64,000 nucleotides of DNA from Sulfidibacter corallicola (lineage in GTDB: Bacteria > Acidobacteriota > Holophagae > Acanthopleuribacterales > Acanthopleuribacteraceae), in contig NZ_CP071793.1 of the NCBI RefSeq assembly GCF_017498545.1, forward strand, positions 11,092,256 through 11,156,255, read 5' to 3'. Each line of letters opens with the position of its first letter. Positions within the stretch are counted from its first letter, which is position 1. Shown piece after piece: positions 36,382-44,983 of this stretch. The notes beneath the pieces were generated by a model. That model was given only the letters and a program-made list of their open reading frames with translations, made no database searches and was not told the DNA's origin. A program made the translations under genes and the position numbers.

Positions 36382-36734
36382 GGATACTCCAATGGAAGAT
36401 GTTGAAACTGTGGCGCCGAAAGCGGGCGGCACGGACCGGGACAGCTTTTCGTCCCGAGGGAGTGGTCCGGGAGCATCCAAGAACTCGACCTGGGGGCACG
36501 TGCTCTGGGCGCAAACCGATTTCGGGTCCGGGGCTTGTCGGTCTTGTGAAGGGGAGAACGATCGAATTCGGGTAACGCCGCCATTATAGCGATAAATCCT
36601 CGCCGACTCAGCAACGGAACCCATTTGGGCAGGATGGAACGACACATATATCGAACAACCGGGATCCGCAGGGCCACCGCTCAGGCCGGGAACCCCGACG
36701 GGAACGCCAAGGCGATGCCTCGACCGCGAACCGC
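36382..36734. other. Intergenic upstream of sigma gene
   Basis: About 350 bases. On the minus strand a TATAAT is present at 36588-36583, about 200 bases before the sigma start; the best -35 (TTGCTG) is 20 bases away. No gene or RNA was recognised. Confidence 0.4.
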
Positions 36735-36766
36735 GGAATCCCGCCGAGAGATCTCGGCGGGGTTCC
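36735..36766 (-). terminator. Strong hairpin directly after GT25 gene
   Basis: CCCGCCGAGA (36740-36749) and TCTCGGCGGG (36752-36761) are perfectly complementary, extended by GGAA/TTCC past one mismatch. It abuts the stop of the glycosyltransferase gene. There is no T tract on the minus side, so it may stabilise the 3' end rather than terminate. Confidence 0.5.
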
Positions 36767-37756
36767 TCACTGGGATTCGTTGGGAAAACTCTCACCCGAT
36801 GACGAAACCAGATTCACCTCGCCGGGCTCGGATCGCCCCCAGGGAAGGAAGAGACCGGCCAGGAGTTTCTGGGCTTTGACAAAGCTGTTGGGGTACCCGA
36901 TCAGCGATTGTTCGGCCATGTCGGAAGGATGAAACATCTTCCGTTTCACGGCAAAGGCCTTCAGGTCTGCGACCGCCTGGTAGTAGTTGAATACCCGGTC
37001 GGCCTGGAGAAAAATCGGCGTCTGGAAATCCACGAACTTGCGGCAGGCCGACTGGGTCATGGCGTAGGCGTGTCCGCCCACCAGTTTGCCGATCTCGTAC
37101 AGTTCCGAACTGTAAGGCCGCATCAACAGCCGTTCCAGGAACCTGCGATTCACCTTGTGCCAATTGAACAGGCCCAACTTGTGGTAGGTCAGGTAGACCT
37201 GTTCCTGAAAGCGGGTCTTCGCGGTGGGGTACTTCTCGCTGTAATAGCCCAGCATCAGCAGTTCCCAATCGTCGGGCAATTGGCCCACCGTCTCCGAAAA
37301 CGCCGCAAGGTTGGCGATGTCCGGCGCCACGTCGTCCTCGAAAATCAGGATGCGCCGGTAGCCGTTGTCGATGGCGTCCTGATAGATCGCGCGGTGAGAC
37401 ATGGCGCAGGCGATTTCGCCGAGGCTCATGGGACGCGAGGTTCGCTTGGTGTGGCGGTGCCGCTTGTCGTCGTAAAGGCCATCCCGAATCAGTGCGTCGA
37501 CGTCCAAATCGAATTTGTCGACGCCTCGGAAAAAGTGCCAATCGAACCCTTTCAGCACTCGGGCGATTTCTGTTTGGCGCTGGATCGCGCGATCCAGCGT
37601 CAATACGTAAATGTGGTCGAAAAAGGCATTGAACGAACGAAGGTCGGGAGAGGTCGGTTCGGTCAACGATCCACCCCCCTCCCCCGCTGCCGGACAGCCT
37701 CGACGAGGTTGCCGTTCCGCCCTTGTCGGGGGCGCACAGAGGTCAGGGGCCGACAT
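36767..37756 (-). CDS. Glycosyltransferase family 25 protein
   Basis: 329 residues from an ATG at 37756; a TTG at 37666 with GGGTGG upstream would give 299 residues and begins nearer the conserved domain. The family transfers sugars, usually galactose or glucose, to lipopolysaccharide. Marks are 'IYVLTLDRAIQRQTEI' (GT25 start), 'HFFRGVDKFD', 'SLGEIACAMSHRAIYQDAI' and 'RILIFEDDVAPD', whose EDD coordinates the metal-nucleotide sugar, then 'LVGGHAYAMTQSACRKFV'. The N-terminal 40 residues are Pro/Arg-rich and doubtful. It is a single gene with no other LPS genes nearby. Confidence 0.85.
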   Translation of the reverse strand: MSAPDLCAPPTRAERQPRRGCPAAGEGGGSLTEPTSPDLRSFNAFFDHIYVLTLDRAIQRQTEIARVLKGFDWHFFRGVDKFDLDVDALIRDGLYDDKRHRHTKRTSRPMSLGEIACAMSHRAIYQDAIDNGYRRILIFEDDVAPDIANLAAFSETVGQLPDDWELLMLGYYSEKYPTAKTRFQEQVYLTYHKLGLFNWHKVNRRFLERLLMRPYSSELYEIGKLVGGHAYAMTQSACRKFVDFQTPIFLQADRVFNYYQAVADLKAFAVKRKMFHPSDMAEQSLIGYPNSFVKAQKLLAGLFLPWGRSEPGEVNLVSSSGESFPNESQ

Positions 37757-38097
37757 CCGGATACAGTTATCCTGTGCAGGCCATTAGCTGAATTCATAAC
37801 ACATTCTCCATCTCGCATGTTTTTGCGCCGTCACAAATTCATCCTGCACATCCATCCTTAAGATTGGATGAAGAGAAACGGAATTGTGAGTTCAAGGCGA
37901 TCAAAAAAAGAAAAAGACGTGACCTCATCGATAAAAACGAAGGAATGAGAAAGGCACGTATCGAAGCTCGCCACAGCCAAATACATCAATGCCGCAAGCG
38001 ATCTCAGCGCTATTTCAATACAAACGAGGTGAAATACACAAATAATTTCCATCTAAATTCGCGCGAACCCATGATTTAGGAAATGATCGAAAAAAGG
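37757..38097. other. AT-rich intergenic
   Basis: About 340 bases, notably AT-rich from about 37860 on. The open frames in it on both strands are short and without plausible starts. It lies between the divergently placed GT25 start and the TPR remnant. Confidence 0.45.
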
Positions 38098-38538
38098 TCA
38101 ATCGGCTTCGGGTCTCGAAAAAAATAACCGACCGAAACGGTGAAACAGGCGAGAGATCACCGTTCGCGCCGATTTGGGCATCGGGCCCGTGGGCGCTTCT
38201 CTCCGGTGCCGTCGTTGCTGTCCGTTCGGGGCCTGGGCCCGAAACTGCACCTTCACGTCTGCTTGGGCCTCGCGGATTTGCGCACTGGTCACCCGCCCGA
38301 TCGAAAGACACCGATCGGCCAGGGAGATCGCATCGCGACAGGTCACCCCGGTCTCGACCGAATGCTCGCCGGCTCGGTAGACCTGGCCCCCACTCCAATG
38401 GAAAAAGGTCGTCCGAGGGCCTCGTTTCTCGTGAAGGGATTTCGGAAGCGCCAAGACGCGCTGGAAGTGTTCGATCGCCGCTCGGGACTCGCCCAGATGA
38501 TGGTGGGCCCAACCCGCGTTACCGAGGGTTTGGGCCAT
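38098..38538 (-). pseudogene. TPR-protein remnant
   Basis: A frame of 146 residues whose first 35 ('TLGNAGWAHHHLGESRAAI' followed by 'EHFQRVLALP') are a single clear TPR unit of the kind found in kinase-TPR proteins. The rest has the look of a less conserved tail, ending in an Arg-rich region. The frame opens abruptly in mid-repeat, just past the terminator of the serine hydrolase gene, with no ribosome binding site. It is most likely a 3' fragment of a larger TPR gene. A short functional protein cannot be excluded. Confidence 0.45.
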
Positions 38539-38564
38539 CTTTTATCCAGCTTGCTCGTGTTTTT

Positions 38565-38597
38565 CGAAAAGAGTTGGGGCCGCCATGGCGGCCCCAG
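38565..38597 (-). terminator. Intrinsic terminator of serine hydrolase gene
   Basis: TGGGGCCGCCATGGCGGCCCCA (in two perfectly complementary halves, 38575-38585 and 38586-38596) begins four bases past the stop. On the minus strand it is followed by CTCTTTTCG. A strong Rho-independent terminator. Confidence 0.8.
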
Positions 38598-38600
38598 CCT

Positions 38601-40379
38601 TCAGAGGTAACCCAGCTTCTCGAACACCAGTGCCATCAGGTCCCAGTATTCGTAGGCGACCTGGTTACTGGTCCCGATCACGTACAGGTCCCGCTCCAAC
38701 CAGTAGATCATGAACGACCCGGTGAAGCCGTCGTGGCCCAGCAAGGTCAATCCGTTGCCGACGGCGAACAGGTTGAGGCCCAATCCGTAGTAACCGTCTT
38801 CACCGGCATCGATGTAGGTGGTCATCATATCCATCGATTCGGAGTCCTGAAAGAGACCGCCGTTGTTCAGCGCCTTCATGAACAAGGCCAGATCATTCGT
38901 GGTACTGATCAGGTTGCCACCGGCACCGGCAATCGACCACGAGTGGTGACCGGTAAAGTCGGTTTCGCCGATCAGGCAATGGGCAACCGGCAAGGCACTC
39001 CGCCCCGGTTCGGCGAACTCCAGCCAGGTGTTTTCCATGCCCAGTTCGTCGAAGATCCGCTCGCGCAGCATGCGGTGGAGTGATTCGCCGCCAGCCCCCT
39101 CCAGCACCGCGCCAAGCAACACGTATCCGAAATTGGAATAGTGGTAACCCGCCCCTGGCAAGCCGACCGCCGAGCCGTTTTCTTTCACATAGGCCAACAG
39201 CTTGTCAAACGTCCACAGCTCCTCGGGCTGGGCGAACACCCGCTCGAAGAGGTCGCCCACATCGTTGCCATCGTTGTCGATGTCGAAGGCCGCATAAGGA
39301 AGACCACTGCTGTGGTTGAGCAACTGCTTGACGGTGATCCGATCGCTGTAGTCCTGACCCTCGATGACGAGCAGGCCGTCGAGTTTCCCCGCGGGCAGGT
39401 AATCCGCCGCCGGTCGATCGATGTCCAACAGGTCTTCCTCCGCCAGCAGCAACGCCAGCGAGGCCACGACGGTCTTGGTGACACTGGCGAGGCGAAACGG
39501 ATGCTGGGCACTGAGCGGCGCGTCCTGAAGGGGATCGACGAGGCCCGACGCGCCGTGCCATGACAGTCCCGAAGAAGGCGATTCCACTCGGAGAGTCAGG
39601 CCGGGAATCATTTCGTTTTCGCGAAGCACCCCGTCGATCAGGGCCTGCAGCGCTTCTCCCACCGCCTCGTTACCCTCTCCGGGCTGCCACGACTTGGCCG
39701 GCACGGCCACGATCTGCTGGTTACTGCCACTGAAGGAAAGGGCGATGCCGCCAATCTCGGCAGCCGCACTGACGCGCACCACCGCAACCTGTTCCGGGGG
39801 CGCCTCGAAAAAGTCCGCCACCATGGTGACCTGTTTGGCGTGCGCGGCCAAGGTTAGTGTCTCGACCGCGACACGTTCGCCAGCCGCGTTCAGGGCTTCC
39901 AAAACGAGGGGGTTGGGTTCATCAGTCAGATTGGTAATCGCGAATCCGTGGTGCCAATTCGGGCGATGATCCAAACCGGGAAAGACCAGGTGTCGCTGGC
40001 CTTCCAAGATGAGCGGCAAGCTGGTGGCGCCACCGCCAGAGATCGAGGTGAAGCATACCAGCCCCGTGATTTGGGGAGAATCGGATCGGATCTCGAGCCA
40101 GCCACGTTCGGGATTCTCGCCGGAAAACAGTTCGGTGATCGAGACCGCGTGTGTCGCGGAAGCGGCCAGCGCCAGCGAGACGTCGCCGCCTGGCCGACCT
40201 TCGTGGTCGTAGGCCAGAATGCGGAGGTTGCGCGCGGTCAACGTCGGATTGTGAAGACTGACATGGGTTTCCCAAACGCCTGCTCGATTCGTGAAGTGAG
40301 GAAGGAAGGTGCGGTGGTCTTGGCCGCACAATGGCCAAGCGAGGAGCATCATCACAGGTAGCCAATAAAAGCGATTCAT
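38601..40379 (-). CDS. Secreted serine hydrolase, class C beta-lactamase fold
   Basis: 592 residues from the ATG at 40379. A signal peptide (MNRFYWLPVMMLLAWPLCG) directs export. Residues of about 25-230 form an added beta-rich domain ('WETHVSLHNPTLTARNLRIL', 'GFAITNLTDEPNPLVLEAL') loosely like the module in the other secreted proteins of this window. The catalytic domain has SVTK (299-302, nucleophile Ser299 and Lys302), YSN (414-416) and 'LLGHDGFTGSF', where HDG replaces KTG. This matches the beta-lactamase/transpeptidase-like esterases and D-aminopeptidases rather than true beta-lactamases. It probably acts in the periplasm or outside the cell. The gene ends at a strong terminator. Confidence 0.88.
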   Translation of the reverse strand: MNRFYWLPVMMLLAWPLCGQDHRTFLPHFTNRAGVWETHVSLHNPTLTARNLRILAYDHEGRPGGDVSLALAASATHAVSITELFSGENPERGWLEIRSDSPQITGLVCFTSISGGGATSLPLILEGQRHLVFPGLDHRPNWHHGFAITNLTDEPNPLVLEALNAAGERVAVETLTLAAHAKQVTMVADFFEAPPEQVAVVRVSAAAEIGGIALSFSGSNQQIVAVPAKSWQPGEGNEAVGEALQALIDGVLRENEMIPGLTLRVESPSSGLSWHGASGLVDPLQDAPLSAQHPFRLASVTKTVVASLALLLAEEDLLDIDRPAADYLPAGKLDGLLVIEGQDYSDRITVKQLLNHSSGLPYAAFDIDNDGNDVGDLFERVFAQPEELWTFDKLLAYVKENGSAVGLPGAGYHYSNFGYVLLGAVLEGAGGESLHRMLRERIFDELGMENTWLEFAEPGRSALPVAHCLIGETDFTGHHSWSIAGAGGNLISTTNDLALFMKALNNGGLFQDSESMDMMTTYIDAGEDGYYGLGLNLFAVGNGLTLLGHDGFTGSFMIYWLERDLYVIGTSNQVAYEYWDLMALVFEKLGYL

Positions 40380-41056
40380 ACGGGTCTTTTTCCTTTTCGG
40401 TGAAATTTGAAGTTGGGAGCGAGGGGAAGGCGCTCGGTCCAAGTGGCGGACCTCTCCCAAGTCGCGACATTCCCAAGAGGCACATTACAATCCAATCTTC
40501 AAACCACTGATATAAATAGCCTTACTCTCACTACCGCCAAAAACCAGGCCAAAATCGTCAGAAAAAGGTTACGGCCGTCGAAAGCAATTCCTGACAGGAT
40601 CCCCGGCTCCGCAACGCACCAAGGTTGGCGCCGTCCTCCAGCTTCAAGCGAACATGATTCATCGGGAAGTTTCGAAAGCGATCCAATTAATCGCCGACGT
40701 AGCCAGTTTCGAATAGTATTCCTGAGATGGATCGGTTTGGTCTGCCGGCTTCGATCAATAACCAGAATCAAAACTACGATTGAAAGAACCAGAGGCAATC
40801 GGCATGAAACAATTTCGGGAACCAACACTTGAAAGGTAGATAGGCATACTTTGATTAGATTACTGCCACTCCTTAAATTACCAGAAGGGAATTGGTGCGC
40901 CCGGCTCTCGCCCAAACCCCAAAAATTCACACCCTCACGAAAAAACACGTCTCACAACTTGACGATTAGTCCTAATCGACTTACGAATACTACATCGCAT
41001 CAAAACTCGAGAGGACAACTGGCTCCAATGGATATCTTAAAAGTAGGGAGACAACC
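40380..41056. other. Intergenic, about 680 bases, with a dyad before the patatin gene
   Basis: No supported gene. CGATTAG (40963-40969) and CTAATCG (40972-40978) form a perfect dyad with a 2-base spacer. It lies directly after TTGACG (40959-40964), a possible -35 element about 100 bases before the patatin start; the -10 is not clear. The dyad could be an operator for the patatin gene. Confidence 0.45.
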
Positions 41057-42325
41057 ATGTCGTTGAAACCAGAAGATTTAATCTCGAAAGCAGAACCAGA
41101 GATCACAGCCTTCAAGCAAAATTTCAAAATCGCCGATGCCACCGATCTGGTGGTCGAATACAACGGAGAAAAACTCGGGTTCATTGATTTGGTGATGGAA
41201 GGCGGCGGGGTCAAAGGGATCGCCACCGCAGGTAGCGTTTATGCGCTGGAGCGACTCGGCTTTCGCTTTCGCAAGGTGGCGGGCACCTCAGCCGGGGCCA
41301 TCAACGCGATTCTACTCGCAGCCGCCGGCAATCATGCCCTTGAGGTGAAATCCGATGCCGTCATCAAACATTTGACCAGCTTGGACTTCTATGAATTTGT
41401 CGATGGCGGCAGCGATGCACGGGCCTTGCTCAACTCTCTCAACGTGGATAGCGGTAACTTCTTCGGAAGGTTCTTCAAACGCGGCAAACGAGCACTGGCC
41501 CTCACTAGAAACATCAATGATCTTTTCGGCAGCCTTGGTATCAATCCTGGCGAGTCTTTTAGAGAAAAAATTTCGGATATTCTCTTTGAATTGAACAAGC
41601 ACCAACACTTCACATGCCAAGAGCTGGAAAAACAACTAAAAGCGCACATTGATGTGTTACCGGATACGGTTCAAATCAAGCAAGATTTAATTTGTGAATT
41701 TCAACTCATCGTAGCCGATATTTCCAAACAAAGAAAAGCCGTATTCCCCAGGGATTTGCATATGTACTTCAAAAATCCCGATGGCATCCACGTAAGCGAC
41801 CTGGTACGGGCAACCATGTCGATACCCATCTTTTTCGAGCCGTTCACACTGGAAGATTTCCACACGAGAGCTTCGAATTGGAAATCGGATACGAACATTA
41901 CCTTCGTAGATGGCGGTGTCGTCTCAAATTTCCCCCTTTCCCTGTACGACACCAAAGGAAACGTGAGACCCAAATGCCCGACGTTCGGACTGTTGATCGA
42001 CGAGACCAAAGGCGCCACAAATAACTACAGTCGAAAGGACAACGAGATCGACAATTTAGCCGAGTTGGTGATGGCCATGCACCAAACCATGCAGGTGTAT
42101 GGTGATAAAGCATACATCGACAATCATCCTGGCGCCGAGGCACGCATCATTCGCCTCAGCAATTGGGTGGATCTTAACGGGAAAAAATATCCCATTAAAA
42201 CTACTGATTTCGACATCACGTCAGATGAAAAAATTCATCTCTTTCTCAACGGAGTCAAAGCGACGCTCGAGAAATTAAAAACATGGAATTTCAAACAATA
42301 TATCCAAAAATACCGCAAACCATAA
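41057..42325 (+). CDS. Patatin-like phospholipase
   Basis: 422 residues, cytoplasmic or injected; no signal peptide. The family hydrolyses acyl ester bonds of phospholipids with a Ser-Asp dyad. The oxyanion loop is GGGVKG (49-54), the nucleophile Ser78 lies in GTSAG (76-80), and Asp285 lies in 'FVDGGVVSNFPL' (the DGG motif). The dyad is therefore complete. After the core, residues of about 300-422 are mixed helical and may hold a lid. Base use is somewhat AT-richer than the neighbours. No CBASS cyclase or secretion-effector partner lies beside it. A GGGAGA is nine bases upstream of the ATG. Confidence 0.9.
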   Translation: MSLKPEDLISKAEPEITAFKQNFKIADATDLVVEYNGEKLGFIDLVMEGGGVKGIATAGSVYALERLGFRFRKVAGTSAGAINAILLAAAGNHALEVKSDAVIKHLTSLDFYEFVDGGSDARALLNSLNVDSGNFFGRFFKRGKRALALTRNINDLFGSLGINPGESFREKISDILFELNKHQHFTCQELEKQLKAHIDVLPDTVQIKQDLICEFQLIVADISKQRKAVFPRDLHMYFKNPDGIHVSDLVRATMSIPIFFEPFTLEDFHTRASNWKSDTNITFVDGGVVSNFPLSLYDTKGNVRPKCPTFGLLIDETKGATNNYSRKDNEIDNLAELVMAMHQTMQVYGDKAYIDNHPGAEARIIRLSNWVDLNGKKYPIKTTDFDITSDEKIHLFLNGVKATLEKLKTWNFKQYIQKYRKP

Positions 42326-42501
42326 ATCACACACTACCAGGCTGCTTTTGCTCAACAATCGTCCGCGTCCATCCAGGACGAAAAAGCGGCCTGTCGTGTT
42401 TTTCGTAGACCTTCTCTAGAACAACGAAAAGACACGGCAAAGAGAAGACCCAACGGGATCGGTTCCTCCCCGCGGTGGCTCGCGATCGACATTTTCTGTT
42501 T

Positions 42502-42723
42502 GTCCACGAATCACCCGGATTGACACGAATGGACAGGAACCATGCATGGCGCACGACAGGTGCCTCGAGAGGGTATCGAATTTAAGATAAAAAATATCAA
42601 TTACTTATGAATACTTTGTCATTTTGAGTCATGTGGGTTTGTGTTCGGTTCCGGGAATGACGTAATGGGCCTCGAATGGAATGACTGTATGCGCATTCGT
42701 GTGGGTCCGTGTGATTCGTGGAC
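42502..42723. repeat. Inverted-repeat-bounded element
   Basis: The arm at 42693-42723 (starting GCATTCGTG and ending GATTCGTGGAC) is matched in inverse orientation at 42502-42532 with about five mismatches in 31 positions. The 220-base unit has no gene and resembles a small non-autonomous element or REP-like pair. The 'attcgtgg' motif recurs in other intergenic repeats of this window. Confidence 0.5.
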
Positions 42724-42865
42724 AATTTTTCAAATACCGCATGCGACGCGCGCCCCACAGGAACCAAACCATTCGACCTTTCAGGCAATGTTCTTATTCT
42801 GGGAGCCAACAGACTGATAAACACCAGAATGCGTTCCGGGAACCCATCGATGATGGCGATCCGAT

Positions 42866-42925
42866 CACTGGGCAGGCCATGCTGGAAGTTTCCTTTTCGT
42901 GTTTTTTCGTGGTTTTAGTGGACAG
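42866..42925 (+). repeat. 60-bp interspersed repeat, copy 1
   Basis: Begins CACTGGGCAGGCCATG and ends GTGGACAG. The copy at 61574-61633 is the same length with nine mismatches by eye. Both are intergenic and next to genes for secreted proteins sharing a domain. Confidence 0.6.
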
Positions 42926-43137
42926 CGTCGGTCGCTCCCCTGCTTGTCCGCAGCTTTCGTGGACAGAAGCTCCGCCCGTTTCGAGCCAGATGCTAACCTC
43001 GCTGGTTCAATCTGCCGAACAGCATACCAACACTTCCGATCCGCTTTCTTCAAAAGCCAACCACCACCGATTGCCAGGCTCGGCACGCGCTGCGACCGAT
43101 CGCGGCGCGCCCACCGGCCACTTCGCGGAGGTTCTTC

Positions 43138-44667
43138 ATGATCGCTGTACTTTTCGGTTTCGTTTTCTTTTGGCTCGGTCCCACCGAAACGACCCCTTCC
43201 GCGGATGTCGCCGCCCAGCTCCAGAGCGAGGACGACACCTGCCTGATCCTGCGCGACGGCCGCTTCGAAGCGCGCCTCGAATGGCAGGGTTCCCGGAACG
43301 AAGAGCCACGCCAGGCGCAAGGCGTCTCCCTGCGCGATGAAACCGGGTTCGACGAAACGGGCTACTTCTTTTTCGACGATCCCGAAAAAATCGAGGCGGT
43401 GGTCCGCGTCTTCGACGGCTGCCAGTTCAACGACAATTTCTGGGTCTTTGCCGGTGGCCTGACGAACGTCGCCTTCACGCTCACGGTGACCGACACCCAA
43501 AGCGGCGAAGCCAAAGAGTACACGAATCCTCTCGGCAAACCATTTGCGCCGATTCAGGATACCAACGCTTTTTCCACCTGCCCCGCAAAGCAGGCCGATG
43601 ACCCAAGCACAATCGAGCGGTGGGTCCGCAAGGAGGAAACGCTGACCTTGCACGAGGGCCGCTTCACCGTCGACATCGACTTCGAGATCCCCGACAATCG
43701 GTCGGGCAAGGGAACCGTGGGTGTGGCCAAGGAAAAGTCCGGTGCCTTCTGGTTCCTGGACCAGTCCGATTTCAACGTCTACGTGACCATTACCGACGGG
43801 CGACCCATCAATGGTCATTTCTGGTTGAGTTTCACCTCGTTCACCGGCGCCATCTACAGCCTCAACGTCACCGATACGGTCACCGGCGTGGTGAAATCCT
43901 ATCGAAACGAACTTCAAGAGACATCTTTCGGCACGGATTACTTCCTCACCAGCGCCGACACCGATGGTTTGCTGTACCCTTGGGTTTCGGACAACGACAG
44001 CTTCAACAGCGTGATCACCTTGAACAACAACAATTGCATCGAGGCCGATGTGACTCTGGAAGCGAATCGCGGCGATGGGCAAACCCAAACCGTGACCCGC
44101 ACCATTCCCCCGAACGGGTTTCTGGAAGAAGCGGCCAACGATTTGTTCCCCGAGCTGAGCGGCGGCTCGGGATACTCGGTACTGACGACCAGTTCCACTC
44201 CTGGCCTCTTGGGACGGTGGGTGACCAACAACCTGCGAACACCTTCCCAAAGCTCTCCATCCCAAGGTGTTGCCGTCCAAATCCCCAACCTGATCACCAA
44301 GCCGCTGCCACCCAACGCCCGAGTGGGACAGAGCCTTCAATTCGGCTTCCTCCCGCTGCAGCCCGACTTCTTCGCCGGATCGGTCGTGGTCAACGTGGGT
44401 GACGCACCCACCGACGTGACGCTGTATTTCTATGCCAAAAACGGTGAGCTGATCACGACTGACGACCAGACGATTCGCGGCCTGGAGCCGTTCAGACCTT
44501 TTGCCGCCATCTCGCAAGACCTGGTCCCCAACCGGTCCGAAAACATCGCCATGATCGCCCACAGCGAGAGCCAGCCCTTGACGGGCGTGAGCTTCATCTT
44601 CAATCAGGACGGGGAACCGTCCATCGGCAATGCCGAGGCCCTCGATTTTGTCCCGCCACCGCAATGA
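43138..44667 (+). CDS. Secreted protein with two repeats and shared C-terminal module
   Basis: 509 residues; GGAGG eight bases before the ATG; short hydrophobic N-terminus (IAVLFGFVFFWLG) as signal. Residues of about 35-145 and 160-275 are two copies of one domain: 'LILRDGRFEARLEWQG' and 'LTLHEGRFTVDIDFEI' open them, 'FWVFAGGLTNVAFTLTVTDT' and 'FWLSFTSFTGAIYSLNVTDT' close them. Residues of about 280-509 are a different module ('LYPWVSDNDSFNSVITLNNN', 'TVTRTIPPNGFLEEAA', 'GRWVTNN', 'GVSFIFNQDGEPSIGNAEAL') found twice more in the protein at 61661-64000. All look like beta-sandwich cell-surface units. I know no function. Confidence 0.75.
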   Translation: MIAVLFGFVFFWLGPTETTPSADVAAQLQSEDDTCLILRDGRFEARLEWQGSRNEEPRQAQGVSLRDETGFDETGYFFFDDPEKIEAVVRVFDGCQFNDNFWVFAGGLTNVAFTLTVTDTQSGEAKEYTNPLGKPFAPIQDTNAFSTCPAKQADDPSTIERWVRKEETLTLHEGRFTVDIDFEIPDNRSGKGTVGVAKEKSGAFWFLDQSDFNVYVTITDGRPINGHFWLSFTSFTGAIYSLNVTDTVTGVVKSYRNELQETSFGTDYFLTSADTDGLLYPWVSDNDSFNSVITLNNNNCIEADVTLEANRGDGQTQTVTRTIPPNGFLEEAANDLFPELSGGSGYSVLTTSSTPGLLGRWVTNNLRTPSQSSPSQGVAVQIPNLITKPLPPNARVGQSLQFGFLPLQPDFFAGSVVVNVGDAPTDVTLYFYAKNGELITTDDQTIRGLEPFRPFAAISQDLVPNRSENIAMIAHSESQPLTGVSFIFNQDGEPSIGNAEALDFVPPPQ

Positions 44668-44983
44668 GACCGCCATTTCGATACAAGTCGGAAAGGGAAC
44701 CAACGAATCTTTCTGCAACTCACGGGTGACCTCGACCGAATATCCTGTGAGAATCTACACTATTAGGCATTGAATAAAAGAGCTGGTGCGGACGGTTTTC
44801 GCAAGATGTCCCTCGCCCGCAATTCCCGTGAAGTTTCCTCTTCAGAGCTGGAAGTCCACGAGACAGGCGGGCTCGAATCGTTCCGTTTCCCGACGCTCGA
44901 AATACCATTTCGTGCTCATCCCGCCAGGCCCACCACGACGTTGGGAGGGGTTTTTTTGGAGACGAGCATTTGGGAGGAAACAC
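44668..44983. other. Intergenic before PQQ-type propeller gene
   Basis: 316 bases. An in-frame extension upstream of the chosen start of the propeller gene exists but encodes an Arg/Pro-rich stretch ahead of an evident signal peptide, so I treat it as leader. No promoter was identified. Confidence 0.4.

Larger units (their letters stand above)
42326..43137. other. Intergenic, about 810 bases, repeat-rich
   Basis: No gene is supported. It contains a 31-bp imperfect inverted repeat pair (42502-42532 and 42693-42723) and a 60-bp element (42866-42925) repeated at 61574-61633; both are listed separately. The rest lacks recognisable structure. Confidence 0.5.

Noticed and set aside
38601..40379. 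Calling the serine hydrolase a beta-lactamase (AmpC)
   Set aside because: SxxK and YxN are present but KTG is HDG and there is an extra N-terminal domain, which fits the esterase/peptidase-like group rather than antibiotic resistance.
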